NCBI RefSeq assembly: GCF_018881975.1
Contig: NZ_JACVPJ010000003.1
Location: 186,001-250,000, forward strand
Source: Polynucleobacter sp. JS-Safj-400b-B2
GTDB taxonomy: Bacteria > Pseudomonadota > Gammaproteobacteria > Burkholderiales > Burkholderiaceae
DNA: 64,000 nucleotides
Direction: 5' to 3'
Part shown: positions 19,401 through 28,054 of the stretch, piece after piece
How the letters are laid out: every line of letters begins with the position of its first letter
Position numbering within the stretch: the first letter of the stretch is position 1
Notes under the pieces: generated by a model
What the model was told of the DNA's origin: nothing
What the model saw: only the letters and a program-made list of their open reading frames with translations
Databases searched by the model: none
Translations under genes and position numbers: made by a program

Positions 19401-19526
19401 ATTTTGCGTTTGCGGATATTGATTTACCGGCAAAGAACCAATTGCCTTCAGACCAAATACTAAGACAAGAGCGCTCACCACCAGGGAGAGCACCGGTCTA
19501 CGGATGAATATGTCAGTCCAATTCAT
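16491..19526 (-). CDS. RND efflux permease (HAE1 / AcrB family)
   Basis: A 1011-aa inner-membrane drug/proton antiporter, the pump of a tripartite system. It starts MNWTDIFIRRPVLSLVVSAL, with a first TM helix, a large periplasmic loop (about 30-335), TM2-6, a second periplasmic loop (about 560-860) and TM8-12. The proton-relay Asp pair in TM4 is visible in GLVVDDAIIVVENVDRHM (about 400-417), and the TM10 Lys is in GLISKHGILIVEF. The permease starts 8 bp after the adaptor gene. The length is at the short end for AcrB and close to the MdtB/MexF-like group. Substrates are not predictable from sequence. Confidence 0.95.
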   Translation of the reverse strand: MNWTDIFIRRPVLSLVVSALVLVFGLKAIGSLPVNQYPQTQNAIVTITTAYYGADPETIAGFITQPLEASIAQAQGIDYLSSASVSGVSTIVATLKLNYDSNAALTQIQTQISAVKNQLPPQAQQPILTVQVGQSTAAMYMGFYSDEIPNNAITDYLLRVVKPKLDSVEGVQNAEITGGRKFALRAWLDREKMAGMGVGADDVYSAMAANNYLSAVGSTKGEMVSVDLVAGTDLHTLEEFRKLVIKKDGVNIVYLDQVATVTLGSEDYNTNVAFSGKKSVFIAIKVAPQANLLDVAQRVRDVVPDIQKQLPIGMTGKIVYDSTKFITSSIDEVVSTLLEALVIVTVVIYLFLGSARAVAVPVIAMPLSLIGTFFLMQVLGYSINLLTLLALVLAIGLVVDDAIIVVENVDRHMKEGKSPLEASLIAARELGGPILAMTVVLIAVYIPIGFQGGLTGALFTEFAFTLASAVAVSGLIALTLSPMMCSRIFTEEQEASPFVQKIDRIFDKVHHSYQTTLRDLLSTWQVIIVMGVILLGGVAYLYATAWGELAPTEDQGIVLMQASGPPNSTVNQMQTYADQIYAIAAAEPEYEQAFQITSPTSSFGGILLKDWGERNRNATKFQEDMQQKWNSIAGARVAAFQFPALPGAQGLPVQVVINTTESYAALNEVSQAVLDKARRSGNFFFVDSDLKIDKPQDVLEIDREKVAALGMTQQQVGAALSAALGGGYVNYFSVAGRSYRVIPQVKQVDRLNPDQILDYYIRTPSGAMVQARTIATIKQRVVPQSINHFQQLNSATISGVSTPFISQADLLEFMRQTLKEVAPNGYSMDYAGPSRQFMAESGGFLVTMFFAILIVFLVLAAQFESFRDPIVILVSVPLALFGALIFINLGFTTLNVYTQVGLVTLMGLISKHGILIVEFANELQEAGRSKLDAIVEASSVRLRPILMTTAAMVLGVLPLVIASGAGAAGRKSMGIVIFTGLSIGTLFTLFVVPAMYLFIGADHHAKKFKQQ

Positions 19527-19533
19527 CTGCTAT

Positions 19534-20865
19534 TTATTCCTGCGGCTTTGGATCAGGTGAGTTTGCTGGCTGCACCTTGTTATTAATAATCAGTGGAGTG
19601 CCATTCTTAAGCTTCAGCTGGCCACTGGTAACAACCGTTGCACCTTCATCAACACCCTTCAAAATAGCTACTTGATCGCCGCGAGTTAATCCAGTGATTA
19701 CAAATACCTGTTGCGCTTCAAGGGCTGGGTTACCTTGTTTATCTTTTTTGCCAGTTGGCTTAGCAATAAAGATGGTTGATCCGTAGGGGTTATAGGTTAC
19801 TGCCGTCTGCGGCAAGGTCAGGTACTTCGCTTGATCGCCCAGCTTGATATTTACATTAGCAAACATGCCCGGCAGAATTTTCTTATCTGGATTTGCGAGC
19901 TGCGCCTCTACCTGAATATTACGAGTGTTGGTATCTACTTTTGGACTAACCGCTGTAATCTTGCCGGTAAAGCTGGCGTCCTTAAATGCATCTGTTGTCA
20001 CGATAACTTCTTGGCCAACCTGAATTTGCTCAGCATTATTTTGTGGCAGGTTGAAATCTACAAAAATTGGATCAAGAGTTTGCAGTGTGAGTAGCTTATC
20101 GCCAGGATTAACATACTGGCCTGGATTAATCGACACGATACCAACACGCCCACTAAATGGTGCTTTGAGATTTTTCTTTGCTACTAATGCTATTTGCTGC
20201 TCAACCTGAGCTTGTTTAGATTTAGAATCGGCCGCGCTTGTATCAAATACGTTTTTACTAATTGCCTGAATCGCTAACTGCTGTCTATCGCGCTCGTTGA
20301 TTACCTTTGCGAGATCAGCCACTGCTTTTAAAGAATTTAACTGAGCAATATCAGATGCATCATTCAATTTGATGAGGAGCTCGCCTTCTTTAACATCCTG
20401 GCCAGACTTTACAGGTACTGATTGCACTAAGCCTCCCAGCTCCGTGCTGAGTTCAACGCCTCTAAATGCACGGACATTGCCAACGCTCGTTAACTTTGGC
20501 TGCCATTCAGAAGTAGTAACGACCAGCGTAGATACTGTTGCAGGCGGCAAACCCATGCCAGCAATGAAATGCTTAATCATGAATGTCTTCAACTGATTAA
20601 AAGCGAATATCAAACCCAACAATAGGAGTACTCCACAAAGCATGATGATCATGCGACGTTGCAGGGGCTCCATAGCCATTAACTTCTCATGCGCTTTAGT
20701 GCTGCGCCACTTTTGACCCATGCGTGCCCAAAAAGCCTTTGCTTTTGCCCAAAGAGCAATCACTCTCTCACGCAATTTCCATTCAATCGCCTTTCGTTGC
20801 ATCCATGCCCATAAGGCAAGAATCAAAACAATAAGCTTGTTCTTAATTTTTTCCAGAAGTTTCAT
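19534..20865 (-). CDS. RND efflux periplasmic adaptor with Trp/Lys-rich N-terminal extension
   Basis: A 443-aa membrane-fusion protein bridging the pump and the outer-membrane channel. After a TM helix (about 73-92) come the lipoyl/barrel-sandwich strands (PVKSGQDVKEGELLIKLND and APFSGRVGIVSINPGQYVNPGD), a short helical hairpin, and the beta-barrel and membrane-proximal domains. Unusually, about 70 residues precede the TM helix, rich in Trp, Lys, Arg and Ala (WAWMQRK, LWAKAKAFWARMGQKW). The called ATG overlaps the upstream channel gene by 23 bases. A later ATG near MEPLQRRMIIM would give a normal-length adaptor, but its ribosome site is weak. Confidence 0.9.
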   Translation of the reverse strand: MKLLEKIKNKLIVLILALWAWMQRKAIEWKLRERVIALWAKAKAFWARMGQKWRSTKAHEKLMAMEPLQRRMIIMLCGVLLLLGLIFAFNQLKTFMIKHFIAGMGLPPATVSTLVVTTSEWQPKLTSVGNVRAFRGVELSTELGGLVQSVPVKSGQDVKEGELLIKLNDASDIAQLNSLKAVADLAKVINERDRQQLAIQAISKNVFDTSAADSKSKQAQVEQQIALVAKKNLKAPFSGRVGIVSINPGQYVNPGDKLLTLQTLDPIFVDFNLPQNNAEQIQVGQEVIVTTDAFKDASFTGKITAVSPKVDTNTRNIQVEAQLANPDKKILPGMFANVNIKLGDQAKYLTLPQTAVTYNPYGSTIFIAKPTGKKDKQGNPALEAQQVFVITGLTRGDQVAILKGVDEGATVVTSGQLKLKNGTPLIINNKVQPANSPDPKPQE

Positions 20866-22381
20866 TTTGATCTTTGTTCGCTATGTCTTTTGGTTTAAAT
20901 GCAGGGCCTTCACGATTCCACCAGCCACCGCCGAGCGCTGCAAATAAAGCTGCCGTATCCGAGAAGCGAGTTGCTTGTGCTGCAACGGATTTCACTTTTG
21001 CTTGTTGATACTGATTTTGGTAATAAAGAACTGCCAGATAACTCGCCGTACCAAGCTTGTACTGCTGCTGTACTAGGTCTAAAGTCTCATAGGCATAGCG
21101 CTCAGCATCAGATGCTGCCTTGAGTGCTTGCGCGCCAGTCTCGAGTGCGCGCAATGCGTTTGCTACTTCTTGAAATGCACTTAAGACTGTTGCTTGATAT
21201 TGAAATGCTGCCAACTCATAGTTGGCAATCGCACCGCGACGCTGCGCCAACAAAGCTCCACCTTGAAAGAGGGGCTGTAAGATTCCCCCACCAAGAGTCC
21301 ATAAGGCAGAGTTTGGCCCAAATAATCCATTTGAAGTTAATGCAGCTGCTCCAATCGATCCAGTAATATTAAATTGGGGCAATAAATTGGCTGTTGCAAC
21401 ACCCACAAAAGCATTCTGCGCCTTTAACTGTGCTTCGGCAGCGCGCACATCGGGACGCTGGCGTACTAAGCTTGATGGCACCGATAGAGGTAACTTTTCC
21501 GGCAATTGTAAATTTGCAAGATCAAACTTCGCAATATTGGCATTGCTTGGAATCTCTCCTACCAAGACCGCCAACTGATTGCGCGCAAATGCGAGATTTC
21601 TCTCATAATTAAATAGATCTACTTGAGAATTAGATACTAAGGTTCGTTGTGAAGTGACATCAACCTTAGAAACAGTACCAATCGCTAACTGCTTTTCCGT
21701 CACTTCAGCAAGATTAGTTTGGGCTTTCAGAATTTCTTCTGTAGCTTGCATCTGTGCTCGTAGTGCTGCCTCTTTAACAGCACTTGTCACTACGTTAGCA
21801 GTGAGTGAAAGATAGGCGCCCTCCAGCTGAAACTGTGCAACTTCTGCTTGAGCGCGAGCACCTTCAACCGCTCTACGTGCACCACCAAAGACATCCAACC
21901 TATACGTTACATTGACTGTAGCGTTGTATAGGTTATAAGTATCAGTGCCATAGTTCAAGCCATAAACGGCTGAAGGCTGTTTCTGTCTGATTGCGTTTGC
22001 ACCAACACCAACCGCCGGAAAGTATTGGCTGCCAATTTGTGCGTTGACATTTTCTTGAGCGGCACGCAATGCTGCGTCAGCAGCACCTAAAGTTGGATTC
22101 TGCTCGAGCGCTCTTTTAATAAGTGCATCAAGTTCAGGAGATTTATAGAGTTCCCACCATTGCGCTTCAATCTCAGCACCTTCAACAAACTCTTGATTGC
22201 TACCCCCGGGAACACCAGGCGCAGTGACTAGCTTTTTAGATAAGGTAGTTTCTGTATAAGAAGAAGTCTTAGGCGCTTCAGGTTGCTTAAAGTCTGGCCC
22301 AACTACGCACGCAGACAGTGCGCCTGCACAAATCAACAGAAGCAAATGCAAACGGGAAAGTGGGGGTATCGATAAAAACAT
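20843..22381 (-). CDS. RND efflux outer-membrane channel lipoprotein (NodT/OprM family)
   Basis: The TolC-like outer-membrane component, about 512 aa from ATG 22381. It has a signal peptide and lipobox LLLLICAGALSAC, then the family start VVGPDFKQPE. Duplicated outer-membrane-efflux domains contain LDVFGGARRAVEGARAQAE and RPDVRAAEAQLKAQNAFVGVA, and the end is ALFAALGGGWW. The open frame runs upstream to 22498 but those residues do not resemble a signal peptide. A TTG at about 22390, six bases after AGGA, is another possible start. It is first in the channel-adaptor-pump operon. No regulator gene is adjacent, so control is unknown. Confidence 0.92.
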   Translation of the reverse strand: MFLSIPPLSRLHLLLLICAGALSACVVGPDFKQPEAPKTSSYTETTLSKKLVTAPGVPGGSNQEFVEGAEIEAQWWELYKSPELDALIKRALEQNPTLGAADAALRAAQENVNAQIGSQYFPAVGVGANAIRQKQPSAVYGLNYGTDTYNLYNATVNVTYRLDVFGGARRAVEGARAQAEVAQFQLEGAYLSLTANVVTSAVKEAALRAQMQATEEILKAQTNLAEVTEKQLAIGTVSKVDVTSQRTLVSNSQVDLFNYERNLAFARNQLAVLVGEIPSNANIAKFDLANLQLPEKLPLSVPSSLVRQRPDVRAAEAQLKAQNAFVGVATANLLPQFNITGSIGAAALTSNGLFGPNSALWTLGGGILQPLFQGGALLAQRRGAIANYELAAFQYQATVLSAFQEVANALRALETGAQALKAASDAERYAYETLDLVQQQYKLGTASYLAVLYYQNQYQQAKVKSVAAQATRFSDTAALFAALGGGWWNREGPAFKPKDIANKDQNETSGKN

Positions 22382-22510
22382 GAGTTGCAACAAATATCCT
22401 CTTTTACAGGAGTTATTTGAACACACAAATGCAACCAGGGCTTCGTAAAGCCCTGATTTATCTAATGAATTTTGTACACAACTTGATGCGAATGTCAAAC
22501 AAGTGAAAAT

Positions 22511-24343
22511 TTATTCGACCGTAACGCTCTTTGCTAGGTTTCTAGGCTTATCAACATCGGTGCCGCGCGCGCATGCGGTGTGATAAGCCAATAGCTGCAG
22601 AGGAACAACGTGCAATATTGGCGAGAGGTTGCCATAGTGCTCAGGCAACTTAATGACATGGATGCCGTCGCCACTAGAGATATGACTATCTTGATCGGCA
22701 AATACATAAAGTTTGCCGCCACGCGCTTTAACTTCCTGCATATTGGACTTTAGCTTTTCCAATAGAATGTTATTAGGCGCAATAGTAACCACGGGCATCT
22801 TATCTGTCACTAAAGCTAGCGGCCCATGCTTCAACTCACCAGCCGGATAAGCTTCAGCGTGAATATAAGAAATCTCTTTTAACTTCAATGCGCCCTCAAG
22901 CGCAATTGGGTAATGCATTCCACGACCAAGGAATAATGCATTTTCACATTTAGAAAAAGCATCGCTCCAAGCAATGATTTGCGGCTCAAGGGCAAGGACA
23001 GCATGAAGTGCTTTTGGTGAATGGCGCAATTCCCGTAGTAATTCTTTTTCTTTTTCAGCAGAAATTCTGCCATTGCGTTTTGCAACAGAAACCGCCAAAA
23101 GATAAAGCGCTAAAAGTTGTGTAGTAAATGCTTTGGTTGAAGCAACGCCAATTTCAGTGCCAGCCTTAGTCAAGAAATGCCAATCAGTTTCACGAACCAT
23201 GGCACTACTTGCCACATTACAGATTGCTAAGGTGTACCTATGACCTAAGCTTTTGGCATGACGTAATGCTGCGAGAGTATCCGCCGTCTCCCCAGATTGT
23301 GAAACCACAACAATCAAGGTGTTTGGATTAGGCACAGTTGTGCGGTAACGATACTCACTTGCAATTTCTACTTGAGTTGGAATTCCTGCAATATCCTCTA
23401 ACCAATATTTGGCAACGCATGCAGAGTAGTAACTTGTGCCACAGGCCAATATTAGAATTTGATCAAATGCTTTCCAGCCTTCTAGATTAGCCTCAAATAA
23501 CTCCGGGCCAAAATGAGCGATATTGGCAAGCGTGTCGCCAATTGCTCTAGGCTGCTCAAATATTTCTTTTTGCATGTAATGCTGATATGGCCCAAGATCA
23601 ACTGAGTCAGCCTGCGCTGGCATCGGCTTTAACTCTCTTTGAGCGGGCTTGCCAGCTTGATCAGTTACTGCAACGCTATCTGCTTTAAGCACAGCAACAT
23701 CGCCCTCTTCCAAATACATCATGGAATGAGCGCGTCCCGCCAAAGCCAAAGCATCCGAAGCCAGGAAGTGTTCATGATCGCCAATAGCAACGACTAGAGG
23801 AGACCCAACACGGGCACCAACTAGCGTATTTGGATTATCTTGAGCAATCACAGCGATGGCATATGCGCCATGCAATTTAGGTAGCACTTCTTTTACTGAC
23901 TGAACAATATCTTTTTGGCCACTGGCTACATATTGCTGATGAACTAAATGCGCAATCACTTCAGTATCCGTTTCTGAAGTGAACTCATAGCCAGCAGTTT
24001 TTAATTCAGTACGCAGGGTTTCATAGTTTTCGATAATGCCGTTGTGTACAACTGCAATTAAACCCCCAGAAATATGGGGATGTGCATTTTGCGTATCTGG
24101 CTTGCCATGAGTGGCCCAACGTGTGTGGGCGATACCCAAAGTACCGAAAAAATCTTTTCCTTGCTCACCTAACTCAGAAACACGCGCAGTAGTTCGGGCT
24201 CTTTCAATGGTGTGTTTTGCATCATCACAATTAATCACTGCAAAACCACAAGAATCATATCCGCGGTACTCTAGGCGGCGTAAGCCCTCAACCAAAACAT
24301 CGACAATGTTTTTATGGGAGGCCGCGCCAACAATACCGCACAT
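22511..24343 (-). CDS. glmS: Glutamine--fructose-6-phosphate aminotransferase (isomerizing)
   Basis: The first committed step of UDP-GlcNAc synthesis: fructose-6-P + Gln gives glucosamine-6-P + Glu. The 610 aa are complete: the N-terminal class II amidotransferase domain begins MCGIVGA with Cys2 as nucleophile, and HTRWATHG follows. Two SIS domains contain ACGTSYYSA and SQSGETADT. The ending [12 protein letters not shown] is typical. Its start codon shares one base with the glmU stop (TAATG), so glmU and glmS are coupled. I saw no glmS ribozyme in the upstream gene. Confidence 0.98.
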   Translation of the reverse strand: MCGIVGAASHKNIVDVLVEGLRRLEYRGYDSCGFAVINCDDAKHTIERARTTARVSELGEQGKDFFGTLGIAHTRWATHGKPDTQNAHPHISGGLIAVVHNGIIENYETLRTELKTAGYEFTSETDTEVIAHLVHQQYVASGQKDIVQSVKEVLPKLHGAYAIAVIAQDNPNTLVGARVGSPLVVAIGDHEHFLASDALALAGRAHSMMYLEEGDVAVLKADSVAVTDQAGKPAQRELKPMPAQADSVDLGPYQHYMQKEIFEQPRAIGDTLANIAHFGPELFEANLEGWKAFDQILILACGTSYYSACVAKYWLEDIAGIPTQVEIASEYRYRTTVPNPNTLIVVVSQSGETADTLAALRHAKSLGHRYTLAICNVASSAMVRETDWHFLTKAGTEIGVASTKAFTTQLLALYLLAVSVAKRNGRISAEKEKELLRELRHSPKALHAVLALEPQIIAWSDAFSKCENALFLGRGMHYPIALEGALKLKEISYIHAEAYPAGELKHGPLALVTDKMPVVTIAPNNILLEKLKSNMQEVKARGGKLYVFADQDSHISSGDGIHVIKLPEHYGNLSPILHVVPLQLLAYHTACARGTDVDKPRNLAKSVTVE

Positions 24344-25872
24344 TATTTCTTACCCTTTGTAGTTTTTTTAACTGCTTTTTTCACAGTTTTCTTTGCTATT
24401 ACTTTTTTGGTAGTCGCTTTTTTAGCTATAGCTTTTTTTGTTGGTGCTTTTTTGGCAGAAATCTTTTTTTCTTGCTTTACAGGGCGCTGCCATTGCAATG
24501 AAATTTGCTTTGCCCTAGATACAGTCAGTTGGTTTGCCGGCGCATCTTTAGTCAAAGTTGTGCCAGCACCCAATGTAGCGCCACGCCCAACACGTACTGG
24601 AGCAACTAGTTGTGTATCTGAGCCAATGAAAACATCATCTTCAATAATGGTCTGATGTTTGTTAACGCCATCATAGTTACAGGTAATGGTGCCAGCACCA
24701 ATATTGACTCTTGAACCAACAATAGAGTCCCCAACATAAGCCAAATGGTTAGCTTTACTGTTAGCGGCAATTTTGCTGTTCTTCACTTCAACGAAATTAC
24801 CGATATGTACATCATTTGCTAATTCTGCGCCAGGACGTAAACGAGCATAAGGGCCAATCAACGATTGATTGCCCACTTTTGCGCCGTCTACATGACTGTA
24901 CGCATGAATAGTTACGCCTTTACCGATCACGCTATTACGAATAACACAATAAGGACCAATCTTTGTACCAGCGTCCAAAGTGACGCAACCTTCGAATACG
25001 CAACCAACATCAATTGACACGTCAGTACCGCACTCTAAGGTACCGCGCACATCTATGCGCGCTGGATCAGCTAGCGATACTCCCGCATCCATTAATTGAT
25101 TAGCAATATTAAGTTGATGCACACGCTCTAGGGCGGCGAGTTGATCGCGGCTATTAACGCCCACAGTCTCAAACTCGTCATCAGCTTGCGTTGTCCGAAT
25201 AGGGGCACCATCTTTAACTGCCATAGCGATGACATCAGTCAAGTAATACTCACCCTGCGCATTACTTGCACGCAAAGCTTTCAACCATTTCTTTAATGAA
25301 TTCGTTGGCAAGACCATGATGCCGGTATTAATTTCTTGAATCTCTTTTTGTGCTGCTGTAGCGTCTTTCTCTTCAACAATCTCTTTTACAGAGCCGTCAG
25401 CATCACGCACGATACGGCCATAGCCAGTTGGGTTGCTCAGGTTCTGCGTCAACAAAGCTAAAGCAGAATCTTGTCCCCTGACGCCATCAGCCAATTTGAC
25501 TAATTTAGCCAGCGTCTTTTTTGTAGTGAGCGGGACATCGCCATACAAAACTAATGTTGGCTCATAGAAATCTAATTTAGGTAGGGCTTGCAATAGCGCA
25601 TGACCCGTTCCTTTTTGCTCAGCTTGGAGAGCGGTCGTCACCTTGCTAAAGCTTGGATCTTCCATGCTAGTGTTTGCTAAGAATAGTTTTACATCTGCTG
25701 CACCATGGCCAACAACAACCACTGGTCCACTTTTAGCTTGCTTACTTTGCAGTGAAAGCGCAGTAGCAAGAACATGTTGAAGCAGAGGTTTTCCTGCCAG
25801 GGTTTGCAGGACCTTGGGTAGGGCGGATTTCATCCGCTTTCCTTGCCCAGCAGCCAAAATGACGATATTCAT
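24343..25872 (-). CDS. glmU: Bifunctional GlmU (GlcN-1-P acetyltransferase / GlcNAc-1-P uridyltransferase) with Lys-rich tail
   Basis: The last two steps to UDP-GlcNAc. The N-terminal uridyltransferase domain has [19 protein letters not shown] (about 4-22) and [14 protein letters not shown]. The C-terminal left-handed beta-helix has hexapeptide repeats ([33 protein letters not shown]). It has 509 aa against about 455 usual. The excess is a C-terminal tail (about 465-509) of Lys/Ala/Thr repeats such as [13 protein letters not shown], like a histone H1 tail. The gene is between ttcA and glmS, all closely spaced or overlapping. Confidence 0.97.
   Translation of the reverse strand: MNIVILAAGQGKRMKSALPKVLQTLAGKPLLQHVLATALSLQSKQAKSGPVVVVGHGAADVKLFLANTSMEDPSFSKVTTALQAEQKGTGHALLQALPKLDFYEPTLVLYGDVPLTTKKTLAKLVKLADGVRGQDSALALLTQNLSNPTGYGRIVRDADGSVKEIVEEKDATAAQKEIQEINTGIMVLPTNSLKKWLKALRASNAQGEYYLTDVIAMAVKDGAPIRTTQADDEFETVGVNSRDQLAALERVHQLNIANQLMDAGVSLADPARIDVRGTLECGTDVSIDVGCVFEGCVTLDAGTKIGPYCVIRNSVIGKGVTIHAYSHVDGAKVGNQSLIGPYARLRPGAELANDVHIGNFVEVKNSKIAANSKANHLAYVGDSIVGSRVNIGAGTITCNYDGVNKHQTIIEDDVFIGSDTQLVAPVRVGRGATLGAGTTLTKDAPANQLTVSRAKQISLQWQRPVKQEKKISAKKAPTKKAIAKKATTKKVIAKKTVKKAVKKTTKGKK
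24346..24478 (-). repeat. Low-complexity Lys/Ala/Thr-encoding repeat in the glmU 3' end
   Basis: On the + strand this is a T-rich imperfect repeat built on 'ttttttggc/agc' units; read as the minus coding strand it gives K-K-A/T/V repeats. It lies entirely within the glmU reading frame and explains the extra length of the protein. Confidence 0.8.
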
Positions 25873-26777
25873 AAAGGGGGATTATAAGTCGCCTGAATCA
25901 TGGTTCCACAGGCTAATTCATCCAATTCAGCCTCATCAATTGCCTTGTCTCCAGAAGACCTGGCGGCAATACCTGATAACTCAGTGGAAATCTCCAGATT
26001 TTTGAAATCAAAAGCCTCACCATCCATTAAATGGGATGGCACGATGTGATGCATGGAGCGGAATAAGTTCTCCACCCTGCCCGGATGCTTCTTTTCCCAG
26101 TCGCGCAGCATTTCTTTCATCACTTGGCGCTGAAGATTGGGCTGACTCCCACATAAATCACACGGAATAATGGGGAAATTCATATCTGCCGCATAACGTT
26201 CAAGCAATTTCTCGGGGACATAAGCCAAGGGGCGAATCACAATATGCTTGCCATCATCTGAGCGCAACTTGGGCGGCATCCCTTTTAGCTTGCCCGCATA
26301 AAACATATTGAGCATCAAGGTTTCTAGAATATCATCGCGGTGATGGCCTAAAGCAATCTTCGTTGCGCCTAACTCATCTGCAACACGATACAAAATACCT
26401 CGGCGCAAACGTGAGCACAATCCACAGGTAGTTTTACCCTCAGGAATCACACGCTTCACAATGCTGTAAGTATCTTGCTCTTCGATATGATACTGAACGC
26501 CCAAGCTCTTCAAATAATTAGGCAATATTTCAGCAGGAAAGTTAGGCTGCTTCTGATCCAAGTTCACTGCAATAATTTCAAAATGAATCGGAGCGCGTTC
26601 ACGCAACTTCATCAGAATATCGAGCATGGCGTAACTATCTTTTCCGCCTGATACACACACCATCACCTTGTCGCCATCTTCAATCATGCCAAAGTCACCA
26701 ATGGCCTGACCTACTAAGCGACAGAGCTTTTTCTCTAGCTTATTTTCTTCAAAGACAACTTTACGAATATCGCCCAT
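25869..26777 (-). CDS. ttcA: tRNA 2-thiocytidine(32) synthetase TtcA
   Basis: A 302-aa PP-loop ATPase that thiolates C32 of certain tRNAs through an iron-sulfur cluster. The PP-loop is [16 protein letters not shown] (about 40-55). Two Cys pairs for cluster binding are visible, [10 protein letters not shown] (about 118) and [13 protein letters not shown] (about 208). [17 protein letters not shown] is the family block. It overlaps the glmU start by 4 bases and follows folB. Confidence 0.95.
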   Translation of the reverse strand: MGDIRKVVFEENKLEKKLCRLVGQAIGDFGMIEDGDKVMVCVSGGKDSYAMLDILMKLRERAPIHFEIIAVNLDQKQPNFPAEILPNYLKSLGVQYHIEEQDTYSIVKRVIPEGKTTCGLCSRLRRGILYRVADELGATKIALGHHRDDILETLMLNMFYAGKLKGMPPKLRSDDGKHIVIRPLAYVPEKLLERYAADMNFPIIPCDLCGSQPNLQRQVMKEMLRDWEKKHPGRVENLFRSMHHIVPSHLMDGEAFDFKNLEISTELSGIAARSSGDKAIDEAELDELACGTMIQATYNPPL

Positions 26778-26800
26778 AAGAGTGCTTTTCTAATTCTTTT

Positions 26801-27196
26801 TTAAGAGGTCTTTATACGAAATACTTCAACACCCACGGAATGACAATCTGGATATACATCAGGCTTGGCTGTACTTACACGAGCTGCTAATACCTTTGGG
26901 TGAAGCAGCATTGCAGTCACAATGTCATCGCAAAACGTTTCCTGTAAATGTATATGGCCCCGAGAAGCCCTAGACTTGATGGTTTCACGCATAAAGTCAT
27001 AATCCACTACTTCATCCAATTGATCGTTGGTTGGCGTATTTTTTTCCAAGGGAATATATAAATCCACATTGAGGACAACGCGTTGCTCTGCTTTTTTCTC
27101 AAAATCATGAACACCAATATTGATATAGATCTCATAGTCCTTGAGAAATAAGCGGCGACAGTCAACAAGAGCAGGATGAGAAAGAATAGCGTGCAT
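26801..27196 (-). CDS. folB: Dihydroneopterin aldolase
   Basis: A 131-aa folate-pathway enzyme splitting dihydroneopterin to 6-hydroxymethyl-dihydropterin. It has the FolB pattern: LFLKDYEIYINIGVHDFEKKAEQRVVLNVDLY, the active-site Tyr/Glu region, DYDFMRETI, and HLQETFCDDI with the conserved Glu, then VSTAKPDVYPDCHSVGVEVFR with the late Lys. It lies 23 bp after the pteridine-reductase-like SDR gene, consistent with a pterin mini-operon. Confidence 0.94.
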   Translation of the reverse strand: MHAILSHPALVDCRRLFLKDYEIYINIGVHDFEKKAEQRVVLNVDLYIPLEKNTPTNDQLDEVVDYDFMRETIKSRASRGHIHLQETFCDDIVTAMLLHPKVLAARVSTAKPDVYPDCHSVGVEVFRIKTS

Positions 27197-27219
27197 GTAT
27201 ATTTACTTTTTAATAATAC

Positions 27220-28029
27220 TTAATTGGTTTTGAACATCACATCACGTGATGATGGCAATAAATGTTGGCCGCCATCGACATATAAGGTGGTTCCGGTAAT
27301 GGCGCTTGAGTCAGCCAAAAATACTGCTGCCTTTGCAATGTCTGCTGGCGTTGAGGATCTTCCTAGCGGCGTCATTTGATGCGCTTTAGAAAAACCATCA
27401 ATCGTTTGATCGCCTGATGGTAGAGAAATTCCTGGCGCCAATCCAACTACTCGCAGATGCGGCGCAAAATCCATGGCCAACAATTCAACAGAAGAAAGTA
27501 ATGCTGCCTTAGATAATGTGTAAGACAAATAATCTGGATTGGGGTTAATTAATTTTTGATCTAACAACTGAATCACTACTGGGATCACATCAAATTTATT
27601 TGGCTTGTTTTTTTGATACTCAAACATCAGTTGAGATAACAAAATTGGCGCCGTCAAATTGACCTGCATATGGTCTTGCAAAAGTTTCGCACTCAATGGG
27701 GTACTTGAATTGGCACGATCATATTCAAATATCGATGCGTTATTTACCAAGCAAGCTAAATTAGGAAAGGCTCTGCTCACAGCTAAGAAAAGATCTTTGG
27801 TGGCAGCCTCATCAGCCAAGTCCGCCTGGAAAGCTTGGGCTTTCACGCCCATCATTTCGATTTCCCTGATGGTTTCTTGGGCCTCTTGCTCAGATCGCCC
27901 ATAATGAACGGCAACATCCCAGCCCTGACGGGCAAATTGCAAGGCAATTTCTCGACCCAGGCGCTTGGCAGCGCCAGTCACTAAAACTGCTTTCGATTGC
28001 TTGGATGGGGGTGTTGAACTAGGGTTCAA
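27220..28029 (-). CDS. Pteridine reductase-like SDR (FolM/PTR1 type)
   Basis: A 269-aa short-chain dehydrogenase whose cofactor loop reads VTGAAKRLGREIALQFA. The TGxxxRxG form, with Arg instead of the usual second Gly, is the hallmark of pteridine reductases and dihydromonapterin reductase FolM. HYGRSEQEAQET follows as the NADPH-phosphate contact. The catalytic Tyr-x-x-x-Lys is YTLSKAA near residue 187. Its place directly upstream of folB supports a pterin substrate. Substrate assignment is inference; the SDR family is certain. Confidence 0.85.
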   Translation of the reverse strand: MNPSSTPPSKQSKAVLVTGAAKRLGREIALQFARQGWDVAVHYGRSEQEAQETIREIEMMGVKAQAFQADLADEAATKDLFLAVSRAFPNLACLVNNASIFEYDRANSSTPLSAKLLQDHMQVNLTAPILLSQLMFEYQKNKPNKFDVIPVVIQLLDQKLINPNPDYLSYTLSKAALLSSVELLAMDFAPHLRVVGLAPGISLPSGDQTIDGFSKAHQMTPLGRSSTPADIAKAAVFLADSSAITGTTLYVDGGQHLLPSSRDVMFKTN

Positions 28030-28054
28030 TTAAATTCTCTTAGACTAGCGAGCT

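Noticed and set aside
22499..24342. glmS ribozyme
   Set aside because: There is no leader: glmS overlaps glmU by one base, and the ribozyme is typical of Gram-positive bacteria.
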